DNA of 64,000 nt, taken from the NCBI GenBank assembly GCA_002005505.1, contig KV908344.1, forward strand, positions 478,679 to 542,678, given 5' to 3'. Below, one piece after another: positions 15,101 through 28,753 of the stretch. Source of the DNA: Botryococcus braunii (taxonomy: Eukaryota > Chlorophyta > Trebouxiophyceae). The notes beneath the pieces were generated by a model. That model saw only the letters and a list, made by a program, of their open reading frames with translations. It did no database searches and was not told the DNA's origin. The position numbers and the translations under genes were made by a program. Each line of letters opens with the position of its first letter. Positions within the stretch are counted from its first letter, which is position 1.

Positions 15101-17520
15101 AGCCCTGATTTTCATGTTAGTGATGAGAGGGGGGCAGCCACAATCATGACTGCAAATGGTCCCAGGGAGCTGAGTTGCACGGGTGGGTCCTGTCCAGTGA
15201 ATGAGCTTCATGTCAGTGGTGAAACTTGTGTGGAAACATCTGGCTCTCCCCATCAGTGGCGTGGACTGGTAGGGGAAGGTGGTGACAGCCACAGTCCTGA
15301 GAAGAGTCATTCCACTCTCTCGGAAACAGCCAGAAATGTCTGTGCGAGCAGTACTGGGTCAGCATCCCAGTACTTGTGTGAGAGCCGAGAAGAGGAGGTG
15401 AATCAGGTGCACGGACAATGTGTGGTACCACCAAATTACAAGTGCAGCCTGAGAGGTACCTGTGTATGGGAGAAGGATGTCAGGGATGAGAGGTCACAGT
15501 CTCTTGTGACACAACGTGGAAGTCAGAGACATACAAGTCAAGAAAGGGAGGGGAAGCAAAGGGGCGACCAGAGCCCATCTCCCTCTGCCTGTGAGAGCCC
15601 TCTAGAGCCTGAGCTTGAGAGGATGTGTAAGAGTGTGGATGTGGAGGTGAACCGGAAGCTCAGACAATGTGAGAAACCTCCGGACTAGGGATGCTTCCCG
15701 GGAGGTACCTGTGTTTGGGAGGAAGATGTGAGCGTGCGAGGCAACAAGTTGAGCAGTGCGAGGTGCGAATCCAAGAGAGAGAGAAGCATGAGAGAAAGCT
15801 CTGATACCACTGAGAGAAAAGCTAGCTGTAGTGCGGCGAGTGTCAGTGGAAGAGTAGTGGGTTCTGAGGTGCAACCAACGATTCTCCCAAGGGTAAGGGA
15901 GAGGAGGGGAAGCACACTGGTGTTAGATTTGGTAAAATCCATGTTCCCTCTAATTTAAGAGAAGCTCAGATGTCTCCTCAGTGGGAATACTGGAAGGCTG
16001 CTATGCAAGAAGAGCAGAATTCATTAGACACCCATGAGGTTATGGAATATGTTCCCAGACCTCATGGGCATAAGGTAATACCAGTTCACTGGATTTTCTC
16101 AGTGAAAATGGATGCACATGGCAATGTGTTGAGATTCAAGGCAAGATTGGTTGCTCAGGGTTGTCGACAAATTCCTGGAGTAGATGTCATGGAGGTCTTT
16201 GCACCAACCAGCAGCTATGGAGCTAGGAGAACCTTGTTAGCTGTGGCTGCTAGGGAAGGTTATGAGATTCACCAGGTAGATGTTAAGACAGCCTTTCTCA
16301 ATGGTGAGCTGGAGGAAGAAGTGTATGTAACGCAACCTCCAGGATTTGAGAATGGTGATCGCAATACCGTGTGTCGACTCAAAAAGGCACTTTATGGCCT
16401 AAAGCAGGCCCCACGTGCCTGGCACAAAACCCTTAATGACAAACTTGAAGTCATGGGGTATGAGGTGTGCAAGAGTGATGCTGGAGTTTATGTGAGATGC
16501 TCTGAAGATGGGGGTAAATCCTACGTGCTAATTTATGTAGATGATCTCTTGATTGTATCCAAGGGCATGTCAGAGGTGGAGAGAGTGAAAGAGCTTCTCA
16601 AGAAAGAATTCACCATCCACGATCTAGGGGAAGTGAAGGATTTCTTAGGTTGTCAAGTCATGAGAGATAGAGAGAAGGGGTTAATCTCCCTGAGTTGCAT
16701 TCCTAAGATAGATGCACTTGTGGAGAAGTTTGGTCTTGATCTTGAGTCAGTTGGGCCCGATACCCCAATGACAAAAGATTTTGTAATGTCTCAGATGCCT
16801 GCACCAAAGGATGGGAATGATAGTATTGGTGCTGGGAGTGTTCTGCCTCCTGGTTATCGATACTGTGAGTTAGTAGGGTCACTACTCTACATAGCTAACA
16901 CCACTCGTCCTGATATATCCCAGGCTGTAGGAGTTATGTCGAGGTACAGGATGTCACCCACAACAGCACACTGGAATGAAGCAATCCGTGTGTTGAAATA
17001 TCTTAAGGGAACCCGAGACCTGGTTCTGATCCTTGGTGGAAAAGAAACAGAGTTGGAGGGATATGTTGATGCTGATTACGGTGGGGATCAAGACCACCGT
17101 TTCTCCACCACCGGCTTCGTTCTCACTGTGTTTGGAGGAGCAGTTGTGTGGGGAAGTAAAAAGCAATCTGCTGTGGCTACTTCCACAGTAGAAGCAGAAT
17201 TCATGGCAGCAAGTGCTGTTGTGAAGGAAGCTGATTGGCTGAGGGGATTCCTAGAGGAAATTGGTGTGTTTCCCTGGATAGTGAAGATACATTGTGATAA
17301 CCAAGGGTGCATCAATCACCTCAGGAATCCAGTGTATTCTAAACATACCAAGCACATTGCAATCAGCTGTCACTTTGCACGTGAAGCTATTGCAAAGGGG
17401 CAGGTTGACTTCAAATACATTCAGTCTGCCAGAAATGTGGCTGACATCTTCACTAAACCTCTAGTAAGACTAGTGTTTCAGGGTCATAGAAACTCACTGG
17501 GTCTTGCCAAGTTCTGGTGA
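12122..17520 (+). pseudogene. Element B gag-pol polyprotein, broken
   Basis: The ATG at 12122 starts gag (about residues 1-265), a zinc knuckle CNYCNKKGHYWRDC (about 266-280), an aspartic protease with DSGASVHLVND (about 369), a GAG-pre-integrase and an integrase core with D, D and E residues (RVHIDTVGP, RCDRGTEF, NGAAERANRT). A TAG at 14246-14248 then replaces the Trp codon seen in A and F. The frame continues through a Cys-containing linker to a second TAG at 15686-15688, where A has Tyr. A 1-nt deletion between about 15870 and 15930 shifts the frame. RT (YVDDLLIVSK near 16535) and RNase H (VDADYGGD near 17065) follow to the stop at 17518-17520. Total length is 1 nt shorter than in A, which agrees with the deletion. 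Confidence 0.93.
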
Positions 17521-17524
17521 GGAA

Positions 17525-17538
17525 AAGGCAAGGGGAAG
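17525..17538 (+). promoter_or_regulatory. Polypurine tract of element B
   Basis: AAGGCAAGGGGAAG lies directly before the 3' LTR and is the expected plus-strand primer site. Confidence 0.85.
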
Positions 17539-18229
17539 TGTTATATTGGATGAGTTATTTATGCCTTTCCCTCAGTGGAGTAATAGTGGCTATTCCGTCA
17601 GTGACAATAATAAATGACTAATATGGGCGAAACTACAAAGACTTAGCGGTTAGGAACAATTTGAATGAAGATAAAGATAACGCAAGTTACAGACACGTTT
17701 AGTGGAGGAAGGTAGTGGTGCTAGCACGGAGAGGCAAGGCACTTGTTTGGGACTTCACAAGCACTCCGGGTGTTTCCTTAAAGTTGCCCAATCAGTCCTT
17801 GATTGTTCATGTTCTAGACTCTACTCTTCGTCACACAGTAGAGCGAACTTTGACTCACACCCTCCGTGCCGCCACTGCACAGGTAACGTGATGGTGAATA
17901 GATGGGGAGATTTGAGGCTTTGTTGACCTCAATTTTTCGTGTTATGTGTATGTGCTTGGCTATCTTATCATCGGACAATGAGATTGATCCTTTCTGAGTA
18001 CGTACCAGTTAGGATAGTTTGAATTCCGTTGTTAAGAGAGAGCAAGTGAGCAATTGTAATAGACTTGTTTGGGACTTCACAAGCACTCCGGGTGTTTCCT
18101 TAAGGTGCCCAATCAGTCCTTGATTGTTCATGTTCTAGACTCTACTCTTCGTCACACAGTAGAGCGAACTTTGACTCACACCCTCCGTGCCGCCACTGCA
18201 CAGGAATACGCCAAGCCCATAACCTAACA
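17539..18229 (+). repeat. 3' LTR of element B
   Basis: The LTR is 691 bp and pairs with 10813-11504. It is one base shorter because AAAGTTGCCC in the second internal repeat became AAGGTGCCC. It ends CCTAACA just before the ATTAT target duplicate. Confidence 0.95.
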
Positions 18230-19387
18230 ATTATGCAGAAGGGCTGGATCATTCACAAGGTGGACTGATGCTCCACTATCCACCAGCCAGGAGTGCAGAG
18301 GGGGTTTGCCCAATGTCCGGTCCAAGATATTGTGGGACACTGCATAGTGCCTACCTTCAGGTGGGGGAGGAGGAGGAGCAGGCGGTTGGAACCAGGCAGG
18401 AAATGCATCCGCCTGTGAGTGAGCCATCTGAGCAGCAGGTGGAGGAAGACCTCCCATTAGTGGCTGCCCCTGGGTCCACATACCCTGTAGCTGCTGCACT
18501 GCTGCCACAACGTTTCTCTGGGTCTCCTCATCTCTGTGTCGCTTACGGCAATCCCTCCAGTAATGCCCCTTTTTATTGCAATACTTGCACACTCCTCTGG
18601 TATCAGACTGTCCGGTTGAGGGTGAAGGACTGGCTCCACTGAATGCTCCAGGGGTGCTGACTCTGTTGCTGCCTTGAGGAACAGCCAAAACTCGTGGCTG
18701 ACGTGGGGCAGTCTCATCAAACCCCAGGGCGACGGCTGTGGTCCTCAGCAGGTCTGCCAGCTTGTTGAGTGGGGTCCCTGCTGCTGTTGACAGGCTGCCT
18801 GTCTCCTTGGCTGCCTCTGGTAGACCCTGCACAATTTGGGTAGCTACAAAGCTATCCAGAAGAGGATGATTGTTCCTCTGAAGACATGCCTTCAGATTCA
18901 GCATGCGACTCACACATTGGGAAATGGTCTCGTCGTGCTTCATCCCCTGACTCATTTCCAACAGCCAGTCCATGTTGGCTTGGAGATTATAGCCCCCAAT
19001 GAACTTCCTACAGATATATTCATATGCAACATATGCAGAGGATAAATCAGACAATTCTAAGTGCCACTCTTCTGGAACAGATTCATACAGCAACAGCAGT
19101 GCTGCAGCATCATGCGTGGTCCCAGGCATGTCCTCAAGTACTGCAGGCAGTGATCCCTTGGCCTCATTTGCTGCAAGGTACGCATTCTTCCAAATCATAA
19201 TGTTGTGTCCTTTTTCTTTTAGCTTGATATGTACCTTCACAAGTGTAGGAATCACCTTTGGCAACTCATCACCTTCTCCCCTAGACGTGGTGGGAGTGCA
19301 AGGCTCTCTCACAGGTGTCGAGGTAGTGGTCTCACTCACAGACGCAGAGGTTCCACTAGATGACTGACTCTTCTTCTTAGAAGTCAT
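18230..19387 (-). pseudogene. Element A gag and start of protease, cut by element B
   Basis: The start is the ATG at 19387 (MTSKKKSQ), equivalent to the gag start in B. It carries gag, the zinc knuckle CKYCNKKGHYWRDC and the protease active site SWLVDSGASVHLVND, and is cut in LLHN at 18230 by element B. Coding resumes at 10812 in the same frame once the insert and one copy of ATTAT are discounted. Confidence 0.92.
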
Positions 19388-19438
19388 AGTGCACACACTG
19401 AATGTCAATTTCTAGCGTCAGAGGCACACTGAAAACAC

Positions 19439-19936
19439 TTACTCCACAATGCCTTCAAGGTCTGAATCAGTTTCCCACTCAGACTCGTCACGAATGTTAG
19501 GGATCAGCAAGTCTTGAACGGCCTTCACTGGAATAGTTGCCAGTGCAGACTCAACAGCCAAATATGCAGTGTGCTCAGCAAATTCTTGCTCTCTGTTGAG
19601 CCACTTCGTTACACTACAATACCTCCGAAATTTCTCTTTGGTGATGAAGCCTGGTTCCAAATTAACGAATGATTGCTCCCAAGGAGTGAATTTGTATGCT
19701 GGATACGTGGGAAATCTTGAACCAAACCACGCTGGCAGAGGGAGAGGTCGGCCAACGTACAGATGAAACACGTAGTCTTTTACAATGGCAGCCCGTTCGT
19801 CAGGAGTCCGATCTCCTTGCTGTCCTCCGTTTCTGATTCTATCGTTGTATGAAGGCGGACCGGTTCTTAACCGAAGAGGAACGTTGACGTTGGTAGTTTT
19901 GCGAGCAGTCTGCTTCGGTCTGCGGCGCTTGGCCAT
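19439..19936 (-). CDS. Extra upstream ORF of copia element A (165 aa), unknown function
   Basis: This is the same-length homologue of the frame at 11573-12070, intact from the ATG at 19936 to the stop at 19439. Six of 165 residues differ (for example S/P at 7, D/N at 18, H/D in the TP-ERAAIV segment). It lies between PBS and gag in the same arrangement as in B. I recognise no domain. Conservation in two LTR subfamilies says it was functional in their common ancestor. Confidence 0.75.
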   Translation of the reverse strand: MAKRRRPKQTARKTTNVNVPLRLRTGPPSYNDRIRNGGQQGDRTPDERAAIVKDYVFHLYVGRPLPLPAWFGSRFPTYPAYKFTPWEQSFVNLEPGFITKEKFRRYCSVTKWLNREQEFAEHTAYLAVESALATIPVKAVQDLLIPNIRDESEWETDSDLEGIVE

Positions 19937-19981
19937 GCAGCTTCTCGTCTCCGATTCTTGAGCCAGCCACACACTCAACGA

Positions 19982-20002
19982 GAGAGTGGTGGGCCCATAA
20001 CC
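19982..20002 (-). promoter_or_regulatory. Primer binding site of element A
   Basis: On the minus strand GGTTATGGGCCCACCACTCTC directly follows the 5' LTR. It is identical to the PBS of B over this length. The inverted repeat GCCCATAACC (19993-20002) and GGTTATGGGC (20008-20017) flanks a 5-nt loop across the LTR/PBS junction. Confidence 0.8.
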
Positions 20003-21574
<1,572 letters not shown>

Positions 21575-21575
21575 G

Positions 21576-21587
21576 TGGTATCGGCGA
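21576..21587 (+). promoter_or_regulatory. Primer binding site of element D
   Basis: TGGTATCGGCGA lies one base after the LTR. The first seven bases match the usual complement of initiator tRNA-Met (TGGTATC); the following bases differ from the land-plant form. Element E uses the same 12-mer. Confidence 0.7.
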
Positions 21588-21645
21588 CAAGGATTAGTTC
21601 CTTGTCGTTGTTCGTGGTGCGTTTCCTTTTCTCTCGCAGTTCATT

Positions 21646-22683
21646 ATGTCGCGGCATCCGCGTTCCGGTTCGAGAGCCCGTGCTCGTAGCCCTATTGAGC
21701 AAGATCCAGCTTTAGAACTTCAGGATGATGAAGATGTAGACTTATCCGCTGTAGATCCTGCTGTCATGATAAGGCATTTACAAGACATCGGTGCTCTGCC
21801 GCAACTAGCCGTTGCTAGTGGATCTGGTGTTCCTTCGCTTGCCCCTACTCCGACGTCGACTCAAAACATCATAGATGGGTTAGAGAAAGTGATTCAGCTT
21901 GCGCTGGCTCAGCCTGCACCAGTGGTGGCGCCTCAGCCTGTGCCAACGTCCATTCCGGCACCGGCATCAGCGTCGTCCACCAGTTCAGGGAAGCCTTCTC
22001 TTAAATTCCCGGATCCGGCTGTGTTTGAGGGAGATCCAATGAAGTTGGATCCCTGGCTCATGCAAACCGAGATGTATTTGCGTGCGTACGATGTAGATCT
22101 ACAGACGAGGAGGTCTGTAGAGGTGGCAGCGATGTTTTTGCGAGGAAAAGCATTGGATTGGTGGACTGGGCAGTTTAAGTTAATTGCTTCAGGGAGTCTT
22201 GCTGCTTATGGGACGTGGGAATCGTTTGTGACTGCACTTACTGCTGCTTTTAGGCCTGTAGAGCTGCATAAGAGGCATTTAGAGCAGTTGCTGAGTCTCT
22301 CACAGGGAAAGACTGACATGCGAAGCTATATTGCAACATTTAATGCATTGAGGTCAAAGGTTCCAAAGGCATTTGCAGAAGAGACTTTGTGTCACTTATT
22401 TTTGGCTGGCTGCAGGGCTGATCTTCAGAAAAGCATCTCCCTACAGTATCCCCAGACCTTGGAAGACTACTTCAAGCATGCTGTGACAATATCAGACCTT
22501 CCAGGACCGTCTAAGCCTGTGAACCCTGCTCCAAAGTTCTCCCCTGACTCCAAGTCACCAGGCCCGACAAAAACTTCTGCGCAGCCCTGCGCACATTGTG
22601 GCAAGGCAGGACACGCAGCAGAGCGTTGCTGGAAATTGCATCCAAAGCTCAGACAACCCAAGCGCAAGTCAAGTACTACTTGA
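21646..22683 (+). CDS. Element D Gag (345 aa)
   Basis: This is an intact frame from the ATG at 21646. Residues 115-280 resemble a retrotransposon gag domain (LKFPDPAVFEGDP, LRGKALDWWTGQF, YIATFNALRSKVP). A zinc knuckle CAHCGKAGHAAERC lies at about 313-327, followed by a basic tail. It should form the virus-like particle shell and bind the element RNA. Pol follows after 43 nt in a different frame and would need frameshifting, or its own initiation. Confidence 0.9.
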   Translation: MSRHPRSGSRARARSPIEQDPALELQDDEDVDLSAVDPAVMIRHLQDIGALPQLAVASGSGVPSLAPTPTSTQNIIDGLEKVIQLALAQPAPVVAPQPVPTSIPAPASASSTSSGKPSLKFPDPAVFEGDPMKLDPWLMQTEMYLRAYDVDLQTRRSVEVAAMFLRGKALDWWTGQFKLIASGSLAAYGTWESFVTALTAAFRPVELHKRHLEQLLSLSQGKTDMRSYIATFNALRSKVPKAFAEETLCHLFLAGCRADLQKSISLQYPQTLEDYFKHAVTISDLPGPSKPVNPAPKFSPDSKSPGPTKTSAQPCAHCGKAGHAAERCWKLHPKLRQPKRKSSTT

Positions 22684-24694
22684 TTTGTGGGTCTTCTTTG
22701 GTAAAACAGCAGTGTGAGTCCTGTTTATGATGCCAGCCAACTGTTCAGAGCCCCAGTATGGTATTCCTGTTTTGTATGAGCTTGGTCATCTGCAGAATTA
22801 TTTCCACAGTTGTTACCATAATTTCATGACCCATATTGTAGGTGGGCATGGTTTGTGTAGAGAGTTTCAGACATCCCCCTCTGCCAGTGACCTAGCTAGT
22901 CCTGAGAGCATGTGTAAGAGAGATGCAGCTCCTCACCTTATTGATAGTGATGCTCATGTTGTTTTGTTTGTTGATAGTAGTGATAGAGAGGATTCTGTCA
23001 GCCAGCTTGTGTCACAGTTGTTACCAGGGACCAGATTGACTGTGCTTTCTTGTTCAAGTCACTGTGGACAGGTGCTGGAAGGGACTACTTCACAGCAATC
23101 ACATGAATTGCTACTTTCGGCTACTGTTTTGGCTGCATTGGGTTTATCTTCCACCACTATGTGCACACCCCATTGCAATTCCCATACAGGCTTGCCCTTG
23201 TTTAGTTGTTTGGTACAGTCTGGCTGTCTCGGTGTGAAGAAGAAGCCACTGCCTGCAACCTGTTTTGACTCTTTAGTCCAGCTAGACAGTAGACACATTG
23301 TGGATGGTCCTGATCTTTCAGCTACTTGTATTGAGTTTGAGGGAACTCTTGCTGGTAGGACTGTCAGGATTTTGTTAGACAGTGGAGCATCTGCAAATTT
23401 TATTGATGATAAACTTGTGCAGGAGCTTGCCCTTCCCACTGAATCTTTGAGTTCACATGTTACTGTAAGAGTGGCTGATGGTAGAACATCTATGGTAGGA
23501 CATAGTGTGTCAACTGACCTGACTGTTGGGACATTGGGTTTTAGAGTCACCTGCCTCCCTACTGAGTTGATGTATTATGATCTTGTCTTGGGCAAACCTT
23601 GGCTCACTGCTTTTAACCCAGTTGTTAATTGGAAATTGAATGCTGTGTCCTTGACTCATGACAACAAAACACATGTATTGTTGGGGTGTCAGAGGTCAGG
23701 CATGCCAGAATATGTGATCTCATCTATGGAAGTAGAAGAGATGGTGAAGTTGGGTGAATCAATCTATGTTGTTCAATTAAATGCAGTGACTGATAGTCCA
23801 GATACTGATGCACACAATGTGCCAGAGTTGGAGGAGCTTTTGCAGGAGTTTAAGGATGTACTGTCTGGACTTCCTGAAGGCCTCCCTCCTTCTCGTGCTG
23901 GAGACCACCATATCAGATTGGAGCCGGACGCAACTCCTCCAGCCTCTCGTATATATCCACTGTCTGGAGCTCAGCTTGCTGAACTTCGTGCGCAGTTACA
24001 GGAGCTCCTGGAGCGAGGCTTCATCCGCCCATCAACCTCACCCTTTGGTGCACCCATTTTATTTGTTCCAAAAAAAGATGGTGGCTGGCGTTTGTGTATT
24101 GACTATAGAGCTTTGAATAGGATTACTGTTAGGAACCAGCATCCTTTGCCTAGAATTGATGAGATGTTTGAACAACTTCATGGTAGTTGTATCTTTTTTA
24201 AACTTGATCTGGCTTCTGGTTATCATCAGATACGTATGCATGAAGACAGTATAGAAAAGACTGCATTTAAGACCCGTTATGGCCATTATGAATTTACTGT
24301 GATGCCTTTTGGATTGACTAATGCACCTGCCACCTTTCAGGCTGTAATGAACTCTGTCTTGGCTCCCTTTCTTGACAGATTTGTACTGGTATACCTAGAT
24401 GATATCCTTATCTATTCTAAATCCGTTGCAGAACATATGGAGCATTTGAGAACTGTCTTGTCAGTGCTGAGGGAACATAAATTTTACTGTAAAAGGTCTA
24501 AGTGTGAATTTGCTGCCAAGCAGGTGGAATACCTTGGGCACCTGTTGACACCGGATGGGATTAAGGTGGATCCTAGGAAGGTTGCTGCCATTCAGGATTG
24601 GCCCACTCCTTGTAATGTGTCACAGTTGAGAGGGTTCCTTGGGTTGACACAGTACTATGACACTTTTATTGACCATTTTGCAGATGTTGCTTAT

Positions 24695-25172
24695 TGTAAT
24701 AACTCAGCGGAATTTATAAGGAAGTAAGGCAGGAGGGGAGCAAGGAACGAGGCGCGACACGAGGTCCGTCACTTGGGGCAAGCAAGCGTTTACAAGAACC
24801 ACCCCACCACACAGCTTACCCTTGTGGTTTCTCCAGTTCTGTCCTCTCGTGTTAATCTACTCGGCACGCGGGTTCCTAGCCAAGGGACGCCTATGATTCG
24901 GACTCGGCCCATGTACGACTTCTGTCCCTCTATCCTTCGTGAGAGCCCTAGATCGTCCACTCGTTGGCGTGCTAACGGTGACAACTATTGTCATCAAACA
25001 CACGCAATGACGGAGTGCCAACTATGCATGGCGTAAGCAACCATCACCGACGGAAGGTGCTACTCTCGTTCGAGCGGCTAACCACGTGGCTCCCACGGGC
25101 GTGCAGTATGGCGCCAAAGGGCGTCTCCCGCAAATGTCCCGAAATGCTCGGAAATCCTCGCATTCCGTTACA
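24695..25172 (-). repeat. 3' LTR of element E
   Basis: The LTR is 478 bp. It starts TGTAATAACTC and ends TCCGTTACA as written on the plus strand. A G-rich PPT (AAGGGGGGGATAA on the minus strand) adjoins it at 25173-25185. Confidence 0.95.
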
Positions 25173-26201
25173 TTATCCCCCCCTTAGTCCTTTGCATGTC
25201 CTCATGCAAACCCACTCGAGGATTTTCACTGAGAAGAACAACCAGAGAAACCGGTAAACTGGACGGCCCAAACCTCCAACTGCCGTCTGACCCCTGCCGA
25301 ATTGGTGGTTCATGGGGTCCCCACTTCCAATGTAGAATATCTCCAAGTAAACACTTCCTTGCCATTTATTTATTTTTTTTATGGCTTTTCCAGGACACTA
25401 GGTAGACTTGCGTCTAATCTTATTCGAAGAACAAACATGAAGAAATAAACGCTCAAACATGAAAAACAAGTGTCCCATTTCCCAAGTCCAAGAGAACATA
25501 AAAATATAATCCAAAAACATACAACACAAAAGAATAATTAAAGTGCTTTAGTCCAAAAAGTAGGGAACTTCCATGGAGAAGTTCCATGCTCCCAATGAGT
25601 CCCGTTCCCGTAATGGATGATCCCAAGTCAACATACTGTACAAATCCGCATAAGGTACATATTCCAGTTCATGCCGAACGACTCGGGTTGCGTTGGCTCT
25701 GAACCATGATCCAAAAGGAACAAACAAACAAACAAAGAAACAAAGTCCAACGTTCCCAAAAGTCCCAACAACACAAATTTCCAAGGTCCAAGATCCAAGA
25801 GAGTCCAAGTCCCCCCTATTGACATAGACAGTCCATGCCAGTCACATAGAAGAATCCTCAATCCCTCTCCAATTTCCAAGTCCCTTCTAGTCACATAGTC
25901 CACCAATCACAAGAAAAGTGCCCAGGATCCACAACTGATTGCTTGTGCTAGCAGGTGTACTCCCCCCCCACCTATCCAAAGCGTGCAGACTCCGGGCTGC
26001 AACATGCCATGGTGTGTGACATCTGTCCACCCACACCGGAGTGGGCGACCCACTCCCAATCCCATCCCGAGGGGGTGCACACATTTGCAATCCTACCACC
26101 GGCTTGTCTGTGCAGATCCTTGCGTACCCGACAAGGATTCCCTCCTAAAGAGAGCAAAGACAAGGTAACCGACCGGAGGAGCGGGCAACAGGGGAAAGGC
26201 C
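25173..26201 (-). other. 3' non-coding region of element E
   Basis: About 1 kb lies between the pol stop and the 3' LTR. It holds the PPT and several imperfect copies of the word TCCAAGTCCC and CCAAGATCCAA. No credible reading frame is seen. Confidence 0.6.
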
Positions 26202-28652
26202 TCAAACGGCCGTCTCGCCCCACTTGGGCGGGCCCAACTCCTGGTGACGGTGGTAGGCGTTGATGGTGTCCTTTGCGTGGTCGAACATGTCCAAGGGCTC
26301 CCAGTCGTCTCCGACGTCGTAACCTGACCACAGTACCCAGTACTGGTAGGCTGGGGTACCGTCCGGGAAGTGGAGGGCCCGGTTCCCCTTCATCCAGGGA
26401 CGGTGACCGAGGATGCCGTCCACGACGTACTCGGCATTCTCCGTGCCGTCATCGCCCTTGACCATGCGTGGTCCCGGCTGGTATTTGTAAATGCTGAGGC
26501 GGTCTGGGTTACGTGGCCCCTTGTAGAGGTCCACATATTCCACGTTTATGCGTGGGTGAAACTTCAGGGCGGCGGGGACGTCCAGCTCAACAGAGTTGGG
26601 ATGGACGGCAGTGACCCGGAAGGGTCCAATCCGGCGCCTGGCAAGCTTTATGTACTTCTGCGACGTCAGGGCGGCTGGGAACTTCGTCCGAAGGAGAACA
26701 AGGTCCCCCTTCTTATAGATCACAGCCCGGCGGTGGCGGTTCGCCTGGGCCGCCTGCCGCTCCTGAGCTGCAGCCAAAAACTTCCGTGCAAGAGTAAGGG
26801 AGTCTTGCATCTTCCGGAGGAAAAGATCTGCCCGATCTGCTTTCCCCCCCTCCATGTGTCCCATAGCAAATGGAATGTTTGGATCCTGTCCATATGTCAA
26901 GCGGAACGGTGTGGTGTTGATCGAGGCTTGCCATGTATTGTTATAGGCAAACTCTGCAACAGCCAGATGGTTTTCCCATTCTTTAGGCTTATCCCAAACA
27001 TAATGTTTGAGGTAGTCCTCAAGAATCCTGTTAACCCGTTCCGTTTGTCCGTCAGATTGTGGGTGATAGGCTGTAGACCGTGCAGGTTTGCAGCCTGTTA
27101 AATTTAGGAGTATATCCATAAATTTACTCACAAACTTAGGATCCCTATCCGACACAAGTTCCTCTGGAAATCCGTGGTATCTCCAGACTTTATCCCTTAG
27201 CAAAACTGCTACATCATATGAGTCAGCTTTTGTGGTGGTGGGCACAAAGTGAGCACACTTACTTAACCGGTCCACCACAACCCATATGGCATCATTCCCG
27301 TTTGCACTCCGTGGCAACCCCGTTATGAAATCCATGGAAATGCTTTGCCATTTCCTAGTCGGGATTTGCAAGGGGTGAAGGAGGCCTGCGGGCAACTTGT
27401 TTGAAGCTTTGACCCTTTGACAAGAATCACAGTAGGCAACATATTCCCGCACGTCCTCTGTCATTCCCGGCCACCACCATTCCCGTTTCACCAGTTCATA
27501 CATCTTGGCAAAACCAGGGTGTCCCACATACAAAGGGTCATGCAATGCCTTGAGTATATCTTGTCTTAGGTTTCTCCCCACGACTCCTTCCCCATCCTTC
27601 ACCTCATAATGCCCTGGGACATACTTCCGTCCCTCCTTCCCATATTCCCATATCCCATTCCTGAAATGCACCTTCCTTCTGTTCGACCTCTTTCCCAACC
27701 ACTCATCATCCATGTATGCCCTCTTTACTAACTCTAGGAAGGGTTCACACGTGTCAAGCTGCTGGGTGACTCCGCTCGGGCGGGCCCTCCCGCCGGAGTC
27801 CATTGCGACCCGGGGCTTGACACTCCTGAGCTCGGGCTCCGCTGGCTCGACGTTGCGTCGGAGCTGCCTGGCCGCGAGGATTGGGATCCTGGACAAGGCA
27901 TCTGCGACGTTAGTCTTGCCTGGCTCCCAAACCCAGAGTATGTCAAACTCCTGCAATCGCTCAGCCCACCTAGCTCTTCTCGGGCTAAGTCCTGCCTGTT
28001 GTTGCAAAAAGGTATTACACTTATGGTCAGTGGTTACGGTGACTGGTTTTCCTAACACATAACATCTCCATTCCTGTAGAGCATACACTACAGCCAACAA
28101 TTCCCTTTCCGTAGCAGAATAGTTACGCTCTGCACTATTCAACTTTTTGCTATGGTATGCTACTACTTTCCCGTCCTGCATGAGAACTGCTCCCACCCCA
28201 AAATCACTTGCATCACATGTCACTTGGAATGGTTTCCGAAGATCAGGTAGTGATAAGATAGGGGCCTCTACCAAAGCAGTCTTCAATGCTGAAAAAGATT
28301 CCTCCTGTTCCAATTCCCATTCCCATGCCCTCTTACTGCTTGACAACTTTGTCAAGGGAGCAGCGATGGCACTGAAGTCCCTGATAAACTTCCTGAAGTA
28401 GTTTGCAAGGCCCAGAAACCTACGGACATCCGTTGTGTTTTTGGGTACGGGCCATTCCTTGACTACTTCCACCTTTTGTGGGTCCACCTTTAATCCATCC
28501 CTTCCAATGATATGCCCCAAGTATCGAAGTTCAGAACGCATGAACTCACACTTCAGAGCAGCGATGGCACTGAAGTCCCTGATAAACTTCCTGAAGTAGT
28601 TTGCAAGGCCCAGAAACCTACGGACATCCGTTGTGTTTTTGGGTACGGCCAT
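26202..28652 (-). pseudogene. Element E pol: RT end, RNase H, integrase and chromodomain
   Basis: This 816-codon frame begins in a duplicated piece of RT (YLGHIIGRDGLKVDP, RRFLGLANYFRKF). It continues with RNase H (VTCDASDFGVGAVLM, ERELLAVVYALQEW, VADALSRI), the integrase zinc-binding region (GHPGFAKMYEL, YCDSCQRVK), the integrase core (SMDFITGLP, SDRDPKFV, TAYHPQSDGQTERVNR), the GPY/F-like segment RRIGPFRVTAV and a C-terminal chromodomain (EYVVDGILGHR, YQYWVLWSGY, DDWEPLDMF). It would be in frame with the upstream RT but for a one-base loss in the duplicated segment. Confidence 0.92.
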
Positions 28653-28753
28653 TCCTTGACTACTTCCACCTTTTGTGGGTCCACCTTTAATCCATCCCTT
28701 CCAATGATATGCCCCAAGTATCGAAGTTCAGAACGCATGAACTCACACTTGGG
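28359..28753 (-). repeat. 198-bp tandem duplication inside element E RT
   Basis: 28359-28556 and 28557-28753 are the same RT/connection sequence in tandem. The second copy has lost one G (GGTACGGCC against GGTACGGGCC), which shifts the frame. Confidence 0.9.

Larger units (their letters stand above)
10813..18229 (+). mobile_element. Copia-type LTR retrotransposon B, nested in A
   Basis: The element is 7,417 bp in the opposite orientation to its host A and belongs to the same family but a different LTR subfamily. The target duplication ATTAT lies at 10808-10812 and 18230-18234. The 5' LTR is 692 bp and the 3' LTR 691 bp, with about five differences between them by eye. PBS, extra ORF, gag-pol and PPT are all present. 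Gag-pol has two nonsense codons and one 1-nt deletion relative to A, so it is defective. Confidence 0.95.

Noticed and set aside
26370..27101. A 243-codon plus-strand frame
   Set aside because: It is the antisense of the integrase and chromodomain part of element E.
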